Shown: piece by piece, positions 1 to 7,318 of the stretch
How the letters are laid out: the number at the start of each line of letters is the position of its first letter
How positions within the stretch are numbered: position 1 is the stretch's first letter
From: Chloroflexota bacterium
GTDB lineage: Bacteria > Chloroflexota > Anaerolineae > Anaerolineales > Anaerolineaceae
DNA: 14,434 bases
Assembly: GCA_029265085.1 (NCBI GenBank)
Contig: JAJUJY010000114.1
Span: 1-14,434, forward strand
Direction: 5' to 3'
Notes under the pieces: model-generated
The model's database searches: none
The model's input: the letters and a program-made list of their open reading frames with translations, nothing else
What the model was told of the DNA's origin: nothing
Translations under genes and position numbers: made by a program

Positions 1-58
1 CGAAGAAATCCAACAGGCTCTGGCTGATCTGCGAAACGGGACCTTTGTACAGGGATAG
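1..58 (+). CDS. 3' end of an upstream gene, possibly pirin-like (partial)
   Basis: The frame starting at base 2 is open and ends at TAG 56-58. It encodes the tail EEIQQALADLRNGTFVQG. Proteins of the pirin (cupin) family commonly end with an acidic 'EEI.QA..D...G.F' helix, so this could be the last 18 residues of a pirin-like protein, but so short a piece cannot prove it. A strong intrinsic terminator starts 35 bases after the stop, which supports a real gene ending here. The start and any domain lie outside the window. Confidence 0.45.
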   Translation, partial: EEIQQALADLRNGTFVQG

Positions 59-92
59 CCATCTGCCAATCGGGTTAGCAGGCTTGAAGTGG

Positions 93-126
93 TTACCGCT
101 GGTTTACAGACCGGCGGTAAATTTTT
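93..126 (+). terminator. Intrinsic terminator of the upstream gene
   Basis: Arms 93-103 and 110-120 pair over 11 bp, with one G-U wobble, around the six-base loop 104-109. A run of five T follows at 122-126. The position, 35 bases after the stop at 58, fits the end of the upstream transcript and separates it from the operon to the right. Confidence 0.75.
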
Positions 127-230
127 GCCTGGACAGAATTAATTCCCCTGAATGAAATCCATATTGCCTGTTCTGTTTAAAAAGCACCCAACCAGGCTAA
201 AACTACAAAAAACAAACTCTAAAAAAATCT

Positions 231-262
231 TTGTATCATTGTGGTTTGTCTGACTGTATAAT
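231..262 (+). promoter_or_regulatory. Candidate sigma-70-type promoter for the FHA-ABC operon
   Basis: TATAAT at 257-262 is a perfect -10 box in an AT-rich stretch. The best -35-like hexamer is TTGTAT at 231-236, but the 20-base spacing is long, and hexamers at 16-18 bases match poorly. The call rests on the -10 box and on its place between a terminator and the first gene of a co-directional set. Confidence 0.4.
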
Positions 263-309
263 TACATTAATTAAATCCCACGAAAACCCAAACCTACAGA
301 CGCAGCTTC

Positions 310-348
310 AATCCGGCCAGGTAGATCTTAACAGCACGGATTTTTTTT
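310..348 (+). promoter_or_regulatory. Weak leader hairpin followed by a T-run
   Basis: AATCCG (310-315) can pair with CGGATT (337-342) across a 21-base loop, and six further T follow (343-348). This has the outline of an intrinsic terminator inside the presumed leader, about 105 bases before the chosen start codon. A 6-bp stem with so large a loop is weak, so an attenuator is only possible. Confidence 0.2.
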
Positions 349-435
349 ATTCGTAGTGGGGGAATCAGGTCTTAACGGCTATCTTTCTCTGCATAAACCG
401 TCGCTTCAAACGCAGTGCAGGTTCGCAAGCGGTAT

Positions 436-445
436 AGAGGAAAGG
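436..445 (+). promoter_or_regulatory. Ribosome binding site that sets the ABC gene start at 454
   Basis: AGAGGAAAGG lies 8 bases before ATG 454. The frame is open upstream to a GTG at 415, but no purine-rich site precedes that GTG. The ATG at 454 is therefore preferred and removes 13 N-terminal residues that are not part of the first FHA fold. Confidence 0.7.
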
Positions 446-453
446 CCTTGCCC

Positions 454-3400
454 ATGAAAACCAATCTCCAGCCCGTGCTTGTAATAAAAGACGGCCCTTC
501 TTCAGGGGAAACCTTCCCAATTAATCAACCTGAAGTGATTCTGGGCCGCGATCCCGCATCAGATTTTGTAATCCAATCACCGGGGGTATCGCGCAGGCAT
601 GCCCGCCTGAGTCTGCAAGGACAAACCTGCACCCTGGAAGACCTGGGCAGCAGCAACGGCACATTTGTCAATGGCGAGCGCATTACCGGCCTACACCCGT
701 TAAATTCCGGTGATGAAATCCGCCTGGGACAGGCCGTCAGTCTGGTTATTCAACTGCCAACCGCAGCAGAAACCCTCATGGAAACCCCACCCGCCGATCA
801 ACTGGCCACATTTATGGAAGGCCAACGGGTCAGCGCGGCGACCATGATTGGGGAAGAGCCCATCTTTCCTGTTCAGTCAGCCCCACCCACCCTGACGGTC
901 ACAATCGCCGGTGAAAAAGCCTTCACCGTTTCCCTCACCAAAGCGTCCATCCGCATTGGCCGCGCTGAAGACAATGACATTGCAATCAATTCACGGATTG
1001 TTTCGCGCAGCCATGCCCGTTTAGACCGCGTCCCGGGCGGCTACCAGCTCACCACGCTGCCGGATGCAGGCAATCCCATCCAGCTGGAAGGGCGGCCGCT
1101 GACTGCGCCGCATATCCTCAATGACGGCGATCTGCTGCGCATTGGCAGCCTGGATCCCGGCTTGATGGTCACGATGGTGTACAACCAGCCTGCAGCTGCC
1201 CCTTCGGGCGAAATGCGTCCCATCCGTTTTGGCGAAAAAAACCTGATTCAGATTGGCCGCGATCCCGGCAACGATGTCGTCCTGGAATCACCGACTGTAT
1301 CCCGCTTCCATGCCCAGATCGAACGGGTAGGCCACCGCTACCGCCTGATTGACCTGCGCAGTGCCAACGGCACCTTTGTCAATGACCGGCGCATTGATGA
1401 AAAAGAAGTCTGGTTAAACGAAAATGACACCGTCCGCATTGGCCGCCACCGCTTTGTGATTAAGCAAGATCAACTGGACCAGTATGACGATACGCGCGGT
1501 TTGCGTGTGGAAGCCTTTGGGTTAAACAAATGGGTACGTAAAGACCTCAATATCCTGCAAAATATTTCGCTTTCCTTCCAGCCGCGCGAATTTATCGTGG
1601 TGGTCGGGCAAAGCGGCGGCGGGAAATCTACCCTGATTGAGGCCATGATCGGCTACCGCCCTGCCACACACGGGCAGGTGATGGTCAACGGCACCAATGT
1701 GTACAGCAACTTTGACGCAGTACGCAACGACATCGGTTTTGTGCCCCAGCGCGACATCATCCATACCGGTCTGACGGTGTACCAGGCGCTGGATTACAGT
1801 GCCCGCCTGCGGATGCCGCGCGATACCACCAAGGAAGAGCGCCACAAGCGCATCATGGAAGTACTGAAAGACCTGGACCTGCTGCACCGCAAGGATAATC
1901 CGATCAGCAAGCTGAGCGGCGGGCAAATCAAGCGCGTCTCCATTGGCGTAGAATTGCTCACCTCCCCTGGCCTGTTCTTCCTGGATGAGCCCACCTCCGG
2001 CCTGGACCCCGGCACCGAAACTGCCTTTATGCACCTGATGCGCCGCCTGGCAGACCAGGGACGCACCATCGTCATGGTCACCCATGCTACCAAAAACGTG
2101 ATGCTGGCAGACAAAGTGGTCTTTCTGGCACGCGGAGGCTATTTAGCCTGGTTTGGTCCTCCGGACGAGGCGCTGGCCTACTTCGATTCGTTCCGCTCCG
2201 AACGCGAACAGCGCGCGCGAGAAATGGAATTTGACCAGATTTATGCCATCCTGGATGATTCCAGCAAAGGCTCCAACCAGGAATGGGCTAAACGCTACAT
2301 GGAAAGCCCTGCCTACCAAAAATATATCGTTGAACCATTAAAAAACAAGGCACCGCAAGCAGCACAGCCCCCCGGACTGGCGCAGCCGGCTCAACCAGCC
2401 GCACCAAAGCCCAAGCCAAAGCGGAAATCCTCTGCCCTGAACCAGTTTTTTGTTCTTTCAGCACGAAATTTACGCATTCTGGTGCGTGATAAATCCAGCC
2501 TGACCCTCATGCTGCTCGCCCCTCCAGGGGTAGCAATGCTCGATTTCATCATCGCGCCGCTAATGGGCAAGGCACCCTTTGCCTACGAGGACGGCAACGG
2601 CTATAACGGCGCAATCACCCTCTTTTTAATGACCATTTACTGTCTGCTGGTAGCTGGTCTCTCGCAAATGCGCGAGTTTGTCAAAGAAGAGGATATTTAT
2701 AAACGCGAGCGGTTGGTTAACCTGAAGATTATTCCTTATGTCGCCTCAAAGATCTGGGTAGCCATGCTGCTGGCCTTTTACCATGCCATTGCTTATACCG
2801 CCATTCACTTCCTGGCTTTTGATATGCCCGGCAGCATGGTGGAATTTGGGCTGGTGTATGTGACCATGGTACTGGCTGCAATGGCCGGAATGGTTTGCGG
2901 GCTGCTGGCTTCTGCTCTATCTCCGGCTGCCTCCTCTGCACCCATGATTATGATTATGCTGCTCATCCCTCAGATCGTCCTGAGCGGCGCGCTGGCGCCT
3001 GTGCCGGAAACCATCAGCGCCATCGCCTCCACGCGTTGGGCATTCGAGAGCCTGATCGGCATCACTGGCATTGGTTCCGATGTGGCAGCAGACCCCTGCT
3101 GGGAGCTGCCGGAAGACCTGCGCGATGCAATGACCCTCGAGGATAAAACCAACCTGGGCTGCCGCTGCATGGGGGCAGCCATCTTCGCCCCGGGTTCCTG
3201 TAATTTCCCCGGTGTTGGCCAATATTATGCCCCGGAAATTGATCTGCCAGCCATTATCAAACCGAACCCGCTGCCGCCGAAACCCGCTGAACCCGTCATT
3301 CCACCGGCTCCGGAACCACCTGCGGATCAAAACGACCAGGTAGAAATGGTCAAATACCTGAACGCATTAAAAGCCTACCAGGATGATGTGGCGATTATTC

Positions 3401-3696
3401 AGGAAAATTACAAAGCCCAAATGGAGTTATACGAAACTCAGACTACTGTTTTCCAGGCGGAAATGGAAAAATATCAGAAAGATGTGCTGAAATATGAAAC
3501 TGCCCGCAATTCCGCCGTGGAGCGTGCCGAAGGAATGATTGGCAGCACACGAGATGAGTTTGGCTGGGCGTTTGTCAATAAAAATGATCCCGCGGTCTTC
3601 CGTTCCTGGCTGTTTACCACCTGGGGTGCACAGCTGGTGTTGGTCGGTGTGTACATCATCATCATTCTCGTCTTTATCAAACGCAAAGACGGCTAA
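454..3696 (+). CDS. Triple-FHA domain ABC transporter, fused ATPase and permease (ABCG-like)
   Basis: This 1080-residue half-transporter has ATPase and membrane domain in one chain (ABCG/ABC2-membrane type), so it probably works as a dimer. FHA1 (about 7-100) has GR, SRRHA and SSNGTFVN. FHA2 (about 147-243) keeps GR and SRSH but lacks the NGT loop. FHA3 (about 254-337) has GRD, SRFHA and SANGTFVN. FHA domains bind phosphothreonine, so control by the kinase two genes downstream is likely. The ATPase (about 350-577) has Walker A GQSGGGKST (385-393), LSGGQ (487-491), Walker B FFLDEP and the switch histidine H544. About five membrane helices (685-850) lead to a roughly 200-residue outer loop with four cysteines, a proline run and a coiled coil (about 957-1030), then a final helix (1059-1075). 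Inserting such a loop before the last helix is unusual. The substrate is unknown. The lipoprotein gene follows after 37 bases. Confidence 0.9.
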   Translation: MKTNLQPVLVIKDGPSSGETFPINQPEVILGRDPASDFVIQSPGVSRRHARLSLQGQTCTLEDLGSSNGTFVNGERITGLHPLNSGDEIRLGQAVSLVIQLPTAAETLMETPPADQLATFMEGQRVSAATMIGEEPIFPVQSAPPTLTVTIAGEKAFTVSLTKASIRIGRAEDNDIAINSRIVSRSHARLDRVPGGYQLTTLPDAGNPIQLEGRPLTAPHILNDGDLLRIGSLDPGLMVTMVYNQPAAAPSGEMRPIRFGEKNLIQIGRDPGNDVVLESPTVSRFHAQIERVGHRYRLIDLRSANGTFVNDRRIDEKEVWLNENDTVRIGRHRFVIKQDQLDQYDDTRGLRVEAFGLNKWVRKDLNILQNISLSFQPREFIVVVGQSGGGKSTLIEAMIGYRPATHGQVMVNGTNVYSNFDAVRNDIGFVPQRDIIHTGLTVYQALDYSARLRMPRDTTKEERHKRIMEVLKDLDLLHRKDNPISKLSGGQIKRVSIGVELLTSPGLFFLDEPTSGLDPGTETAFMHLMRRLADQGRTIVMVTHATKNVMLADKVVFLARGGYLAWFGPPDEALAYFDSFRSEREQRAREMEFDQIYAILDDSSKGSNQEWAKRYMESPAYQKYIVEPLKNKAPQAAQPPGLAQPAQPAAPKPKPKRKSSALNQFFVLSARNLRILVRDKSSLTLMLLAPPGVAMLDFIIAPLMGKAPFAYEDGNGYNGAITLFLMTIYCLLVAGLSQMREFVKEEDIYKRERLVNLKIIPYVASKIWVAMLLAFYHAIAYTAIHFLAFDMPGSMVEFGLVYVTMVLAAMAGMVCGLLASALSPAASSAPMIMIMLLIPQIVLSGALAPVPETISAIASTRWAFESLIGITGIGSDVAADPCWELPEDLRDAMTLEDKTNLGCRCMGAAIFAPGSCNFPGVGQYYAPEIDLPAIIKPNPLPPKPAEPVIPPAPEPPADQNDQVEMVKYLNALKAYQDDVAIIQENYKAQMELYETQTTVFQAEMEKYQKDVLKYETARNSAVERAEGMIGSTRDEFGWAFVNKNDPAVFRSWLFTTWGAQLVLVGVYIIIILVFIKRKDG

Positions 3697-3733
3697 CCAC
3701 AAGTCGCGTAAAGCGGATTCGGGAGTACGGGCT

Positions 3734-4759
3734 ATGAAAAACAAAATTCGTCTCATCCTTGGCGTCTTGGGGCTGCTCGTCTTTAGCCTATCTCTGCTGT
3801 ACGGGTGTTCCGGGCTGGGAGGCGGCGAGCAAGCCACCCCCACCCTAAGCGGATTAAGCGCTGCTGTTGCACAAACGGCTACGGCCGCCAAACTGGGCAG
3901 CGGGGAGGTCAATGAATTAGCCACAGCTGAGGCCAAAGCGACCCAAAAAGCCCTGGAAATCCAGGTAACGCAAACCGCCCGGGCTGCCAACCGCAGTGAG
4001 TCCGATCTGGCCGCCGCGACTGTGGCCGCGCCAATTGTCGCCGAACTGCCCCAATACAACCTGGACCCGGATCAGGGCAAGGTAGGCTGGCTGCAAGGGC
4101 CGCTAACCCTGGAGATCAGCGGCTACCAGCAGTTCGCTTACGGCAACGACAAGATGGAAGTCACCGCCGCCGACTTTGCCCTGGCCGCCGATATCACCTG
4201 GGATACCCAATACGGTTCTTCTGGCTGCGGCTTCATGTTCCGCTCGGATGGGGAGAAAAACAAACCCAACCAATATATGATCCTGGCCACGCGCTTCGCC
4301 AACGGGCATGTGATCTTCACCGCCCTGGCAGACGGCGAAATTGCCAATATTCATGATTTTTATCCCAAGACCGCAGACAGCACCTTCCAATGGCAAAACG
4401 GTACCACGAACCGCCTGGCTGTGGTGGCACGCGGACCGATCATCGAGATTTTCACCAACGGCGTAAAAATCGGTGAAATCGACACCACCAAGCCGCCTTC
4501 GCGGCTGCCGTCTCCGCCAAAGCCGCTGCCTCCGCTGGATAAAACCAACCTGGATGCCGTCAAAGCCTATGAAGATCAAGTCAAAGAATACCAGGATATC
4601 ATCCAGCAAAGCGAAAGCACCTATCAAACAGCACTAAAGAATTATATGAACCGCCAGGCTGTCTTTGATGAAGGCTTCCTGGCAATGATCGCCGCATCAG
4701 AAGCCGGTCGCACAATCTGCACATTTGACAAAGCCTGGCTCTGGCTGATCGAAGAATAA
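3734..4759 (+). CDS. Lipoprotein with lectin-like domain and C-terminal coiled coil
   Basis: The start ATG 3734 has GGGAG 8 bases upstream. The frame is open further upstream, but that part overlaps the ABC gene and lacks a signal. The 341-residue product begins MKNK, a hydrophobic segment and the lipobox LLYGC, so Cys25 should be lipidated and the protein anchored outside the membrane. Residues 33-105 form an Ala/Thr/Gln-rich stalk with QTAT/QTAR units. Residues about 105-250 look like a beta-sandwich of the LamG or 3-keto-disaccharide hydrolase type (GFMFR, NQYMILATRF, VVARGPIIEIFTNG); this is a pattern judgement, and binding rather than catalysis is my guess. A proline run (253-268) and a coiled coil (270-312) resemble the outer loop of the preceding transporter. 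Placement between the ABC gene and the kinase suggests an outer subunit of that complex. I do not recognise a named family. Confidence 0.8.
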   Translation: MKNKIRLILGVLGLLVFSLSLLYGCSGLGGGEQATPTLSGLSAAVAQTATAAKLGSGEVNELATAEAKATQKALEIQVTQTARAANRSESDLAAATVAAPIVAELPQYNLDPDQGKVGWLQGPLTLEISGYQQFAYGNDKMEVTAADFALAADITWDTQYGSSGCGFMFRSDGEKNKPNQYMILATRFANGHVIFTALADGEIANIHDFYPKTADSTFQWQNGTTNRLAVVARGPIIEIFTNGVKIGEIDTTKPPSRLPSPPKPLPPLDKTNLDAVKAYEDQVKEYQDIIQQSESTYQTALKNYMNRQAVFDEGFLAMIAASEAGRTICTFDKAWLWLIEE

Positions 4760-4790
4760 ATCCGCCGCAAGCCAGTCATGGAGGGTACCT

Positions 4791-7148
4791 ATGGCAACTG
4801 ACCGCTGGGTAGGGCAAACCATTGGGGGACGCTATAAAATCGAAGAACTATTGGGACAGGGAGGCATGTCCTCCGTCTATAAAGCGCTAGACCCCAACCT
4901 GCAGCGCACTGTGGCAATTAAACTAATCCATCCGCACCTATCCAACAACGAGGAATTTGTGCGCCGGTTTGAATCGGAGGCCACAGCTATTGCCCGCCTG
5001 CGCCACCCAAACATTGTCCAGGTCTATGACTTCAATCACGACGGCGACCTGTATTTCATGGTGCTGGAGTTCGTTGCCGGCGAAACCCTGCAAGAACGGA
5101 TCAAGCGCATTAATCAGGCTGGCCGGCATTTGCCCATACGGGATGTGCTGCACTTTATCATTGATGTCTGCAAAGCAGCCGATTACGCCCACCAGCGCGG
5201 ATTGATCCACCGCGATATCAAACCCGCCAACGTTATGCTGGATGTCAGCGGCAACGCCATATTGATGGACTTTGGCATCGCGCGTATCCTGGGCGGCCAG
5301 CAGCACACCGCCACCGGGGCTGTGCTGGGTACCGCTTTGTATATGTCGCCGGAACAAATCCAGGGGCTGCATCCGGATGCCCGCTCGGATATCTATTCGT
5401 TGGGCGTCACCCTGTTTGAGGCATTGGGCGGGCGGCCGCCCTTTGAAGCCGACTCGGTCATGACCTTGATGATGATGCACCTCAACGATCCGGTTCCGGA
5501 CCTGAACGACCTCAATCCGGATATTCCAGAAACGGTCAAAGCAATTGTCAACCACTCCCTGGAGAAAGACCGCAACAACCGCTTCCAATCCTGTGCAGAA
5601 ATGGCTGCAGCACTGCAAAAAGTGCTGGACAGCCTGGGCGAACCTGCTCCAAAACCAGCACCCCAGCCAGCCAAAGCCCCTCCCATTGTCAAAGAAGCCG
5701 TTCAGCCTGCCCCCCACCCCGCCGCTGAACCTGCACCGGCAAACGCGACCATCATTGAACCCCCTGCACCCGCCGAATCATCTGCAACGATTATCGAGCG
5801 CAGGCCTGCGCCAACCGCTCCGCCTCCTCAGACAGCTGCAACCGCTGTCACCCCAGCCGTGCAGGTAGAACAACCGCCCATCAGCGCGCCTGCGCCTAAG
5901 AAAAAGAACCGATTCATACCTCATTTCGAGGGATTTCAAGGGAACAAGGCCATCCTTTGGATTGGATTGCTAGCGCTGTTAATCACCTTGTACGGCGGAA
6001 GAAATCTAATTATCGGGCTGGTATCTCCCCAAAAAACACCCACCCCCACCGCAGCGATTGCCCAGATAGCCACCATTCCCTTTACACCAGAGGAAGTACT
6101 GCCAACCAGCACAGCTACCACTGCGCCAATTCCCACCAATACCACCGCGCCAATCTTCACAGATACCCCGGCAATTGTGGATACCCCCACCACAGCCGCG
6201 CCCACCGTTCCCACCCTGGGCGGCGCGGATCAAATTGCCTTTATCGCGGCCAATAATATTTATACCGCCAACATAGACGGCAGCCAGGTCAAACAAATCA
6301 CCAGTGACGGCACAGTCAAAAAATACCTGCGCTGGCTGCCCGACGGGCAGGGATTTACTTACATCAGCGGCAAGTGCATCCAAACCGCCGACCTGGCCGG
6401 AACCATTGGGACAATCACCTGCTTTAACTACGCTGAATACCTGGATGCCTTCGAGGTTTCTCCGGACGGGAAACAGGCTGCCGTCAGCGTGGACCGCCTG
6501 CTCTACCTGGTGCCCTTTGACCTGGAACGACTTGCCCAGACCAACTCGCATTCCGACCTGACCAACATGGCCGGCTGCAAAGAACTGGCGCCCTACCAGC
6601 GCAACGCCGGCATCGCTGCGCGCTGGTCGAAAGACAGCAAAACCCTGGCAGTGATCGCCCTGGGTGTGCTGGATGACGGCCGCCGCGGTGACATCGCCCA
6701 GGTCATCGCCGTTGACCGCTGCATCAGCAATCCGGCCGTCCAGGTGCAATTTCCACAGCCGCATTTCACCTTTGGGGAATACAACCGCACCCCCACCCTG
6801 ACCGGCTTCACCTGGGACGGCGGCGCACTGTTTGCCATGACCGGCTTCTCTCGGAATGAAGGTTTTGGCGAGCTGCACCTGTTTAACCGCGAGACCTACA
6901 AAGCCCAGACCAACATTAATCCCATCAGCGGCAAATGCTGTTACCGCGATCCGCAGTTCAGCCCGGATGGCCAGTATTTGCTGTTCGCCTTCCAGGATGA
7001 AACCCTGGGAGCCGCCAGCGTGACCCAGGTTTACTACGTCCCCTACGGCACTATCGGTACCGGCGCGCAGTACACTGCGCTGCCCCTGCCCGAAAACACC
7101 AATCCAAAAGAAGACCCGCAGTTGATCCTAAGACCGGCACAACCGTAA
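4791..7148 (+). CDS. Transmembrane Ser/Thr protein kinase with extracytoplasmic TolB/WD40-like propeller
   Basis: ATG 4791 is preceded by GGAGGG at 4780-4785. The 785-residue product opens with a complete Hanks-type kinase (about 14-280): P-loop GQGGMSSV (22-29), Lys44, Glu63, HRDIKPAN (140-147, catalytic Asp141), DFG (160-162) and MSPE (185-188), with Thr173, Thr175 and Thr181 in the activation segment. A cytoplasmic Pro/Ala linker (283-375) holds two ATIIE motifs at Thr320 and Thr333. One membrane helix lies at about 386-410, followed by a Thr/Pro-rich outer stalk (415-475). The outer domain (478-780) has blade motifs such as VSPDG (556-560) and FSPDG (723-727), typical of TolB/PD40 propellers. 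It replaces the PASTA repeats found in many Gram-positive kinases, so it probably senses another ligand or partner. The likely targets are the FHA-bearing transporter and the kinase itself. It starts 31 bases after the lipoprotein stop. Confidence 0.93.
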   Translation: MATDRWVGQTIGGRYKIEELLGQGGMSSVYKALDPNLQRTVAIKLIHPHLSNNEEFVRRFESEATAIARLRHPNIVQVYDFNHDGDLYFMVLEFVAGETLQERIKRINQAGRHLPIRDVLHFIIDVCKAADYAHQRGLIHRDIKPANVMLDVSGNAILMDFGIARILGGQQHTATGAVLGTALYMSPEQIQGLHPDARSDIYSLGVTLFEALGGRPPFEADSVMTLMMMHLNDPVPDLNDLNPDIPETVKAIVNHSLEKDRNNRFQSCAEMAAALQKVLDSLGEPAPKPAPQPAKAPPIVKEAVQPAPHPAAEPAPANATIIEPPAPAESSATIIERRPAPTAPPPQTAATAVTPAVQVEQPPISAPAPKKKNRFIPHFEGFQGNKAILWIGLLALLITLYGGRNLIIGLVSPQKTPTPTAAIAQIATIPFTPEEVLPTSTATTAPIPTNTTAPIFTDTPAIVDTPTTAAPTVPTLGGADQIAFIAANNIYTANIDGSQVKQITSDGTVKKYLRWLPDGQGFTYISGKCIQTADLAGTIGTITCFNYAEYLDAFEVSPDGKQAAVSVDRLLYLVPFDLERLAQTNSHSDLTNMAGCKELAPYQRNAGIAARWSKDSKTLAVIALGVLDDGRRGDIAQVIAVDRCISNPAVQVQFPQPHFTFGEYNRTPTLTGFTWDGGALFAMTGFSRNEGFGELHLFNRETYKAQTNINPISGKCCYRDPQFSPDGQYLLFAFQDETLGAASVTQVYYVPYGTIGTGAQYTALPLPENTNPKEDPQLILRPAQP

Positions 7149-7162
7149 GATTAAATTCAAGG

Positions 7163-7202
7163 TGCCCCCGCCGAGGGTCGAACTCGGAACCTCCAGATTC
7201 GA
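7163..7202 (-). tRNA. 3' half of a tRNA gene, probably tRNA-Arg(UCG); partial
   Basis: Read on the - strand, the segment gives anticodon TCG (7202-7200), AA (7199-7198), the anticodon-stem 3' arm TCTGG (7197-7193), a five-base variable loop (7192-7188), a perfect T-arm with loop TTCGACC (7187-7171), the acceptor 3' strand CGGGGGC (7170-7164) and discriminator A (7163). The next bases are CCT, so CCA is not fully encoded. The sequence upstream of the anticodon does not pair with TCTGG, and no 5' half starting GCCCCCG is found to the right in the window. It is therefore a fragment, as left by integration into a tRNA gene. The Arg identity assumes a standard five-base variable loop. Confidence 0.7.
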
Positions 7203-7216
7203 AAAAAGCTTCGAAT
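7197..7216. other. Putative attachment (att) core at the tRNA fragment edge
   Basis: ATTCGAA (7197-7203) and TTCGAAT (7210-7216) are perfect inverted 7-bp arms around a 6-bp spacer. This layout matches the core site of tyrosine recombinases, whose crossover often lies in a tRNA anticodon loop. The tRNA match ends in the left arm, as expected for a hybrid site formed by integration. To the left lie the GC-rich + strand genes; to the right lie AT-richer genes, all on the - strand. By tRNA orientation, the element lies to the right and the intact tRNA should stand at its other end. No integrase gene is in the window. Confidence 0.5.
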
Positions 7217-7318
7217 TCTTCTACTTATGTAGTTAAGTAAGGATCGGACACAACATCCATTTTGGGTTTGAGGAGTAAACGCAGGTGGGTTTTTGGCATG
7301 CAAGGGACGAAAAATTTT

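Larger units (their letters stand above)
59..453. other. Intergenic region upstream of the FHA-ABC operon
   Basis: This 395-base gap has no credible gene. It holds the terminator at 93-126, an AT-rich stretch (about 165-275) with a perfect -10 hexamer at 257-262, and a weak hairpin with a T-run at 310-348. If the -10 is used, the first operon mRNA would carry a leader of roughly 185 bases. I see no clear operator, riboswitch or direct repeat in the rest. Confidence 0.6.

Noticed and set aside
1522..2114. Long open frames on the - strand inside the ABC gene
   Set aside because: They lie opposite a clear ATPase domain with all its motifs; low stop density there follows from the GC-rich codon use of the real gene.
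4938..6878. Long - strand frames opposite the kinase gene
   Set aside because: The + strand encodes an intact kinase and propeller; the antisense products are rich in G, H and V without recognisable domains and have no ribosome binding site.
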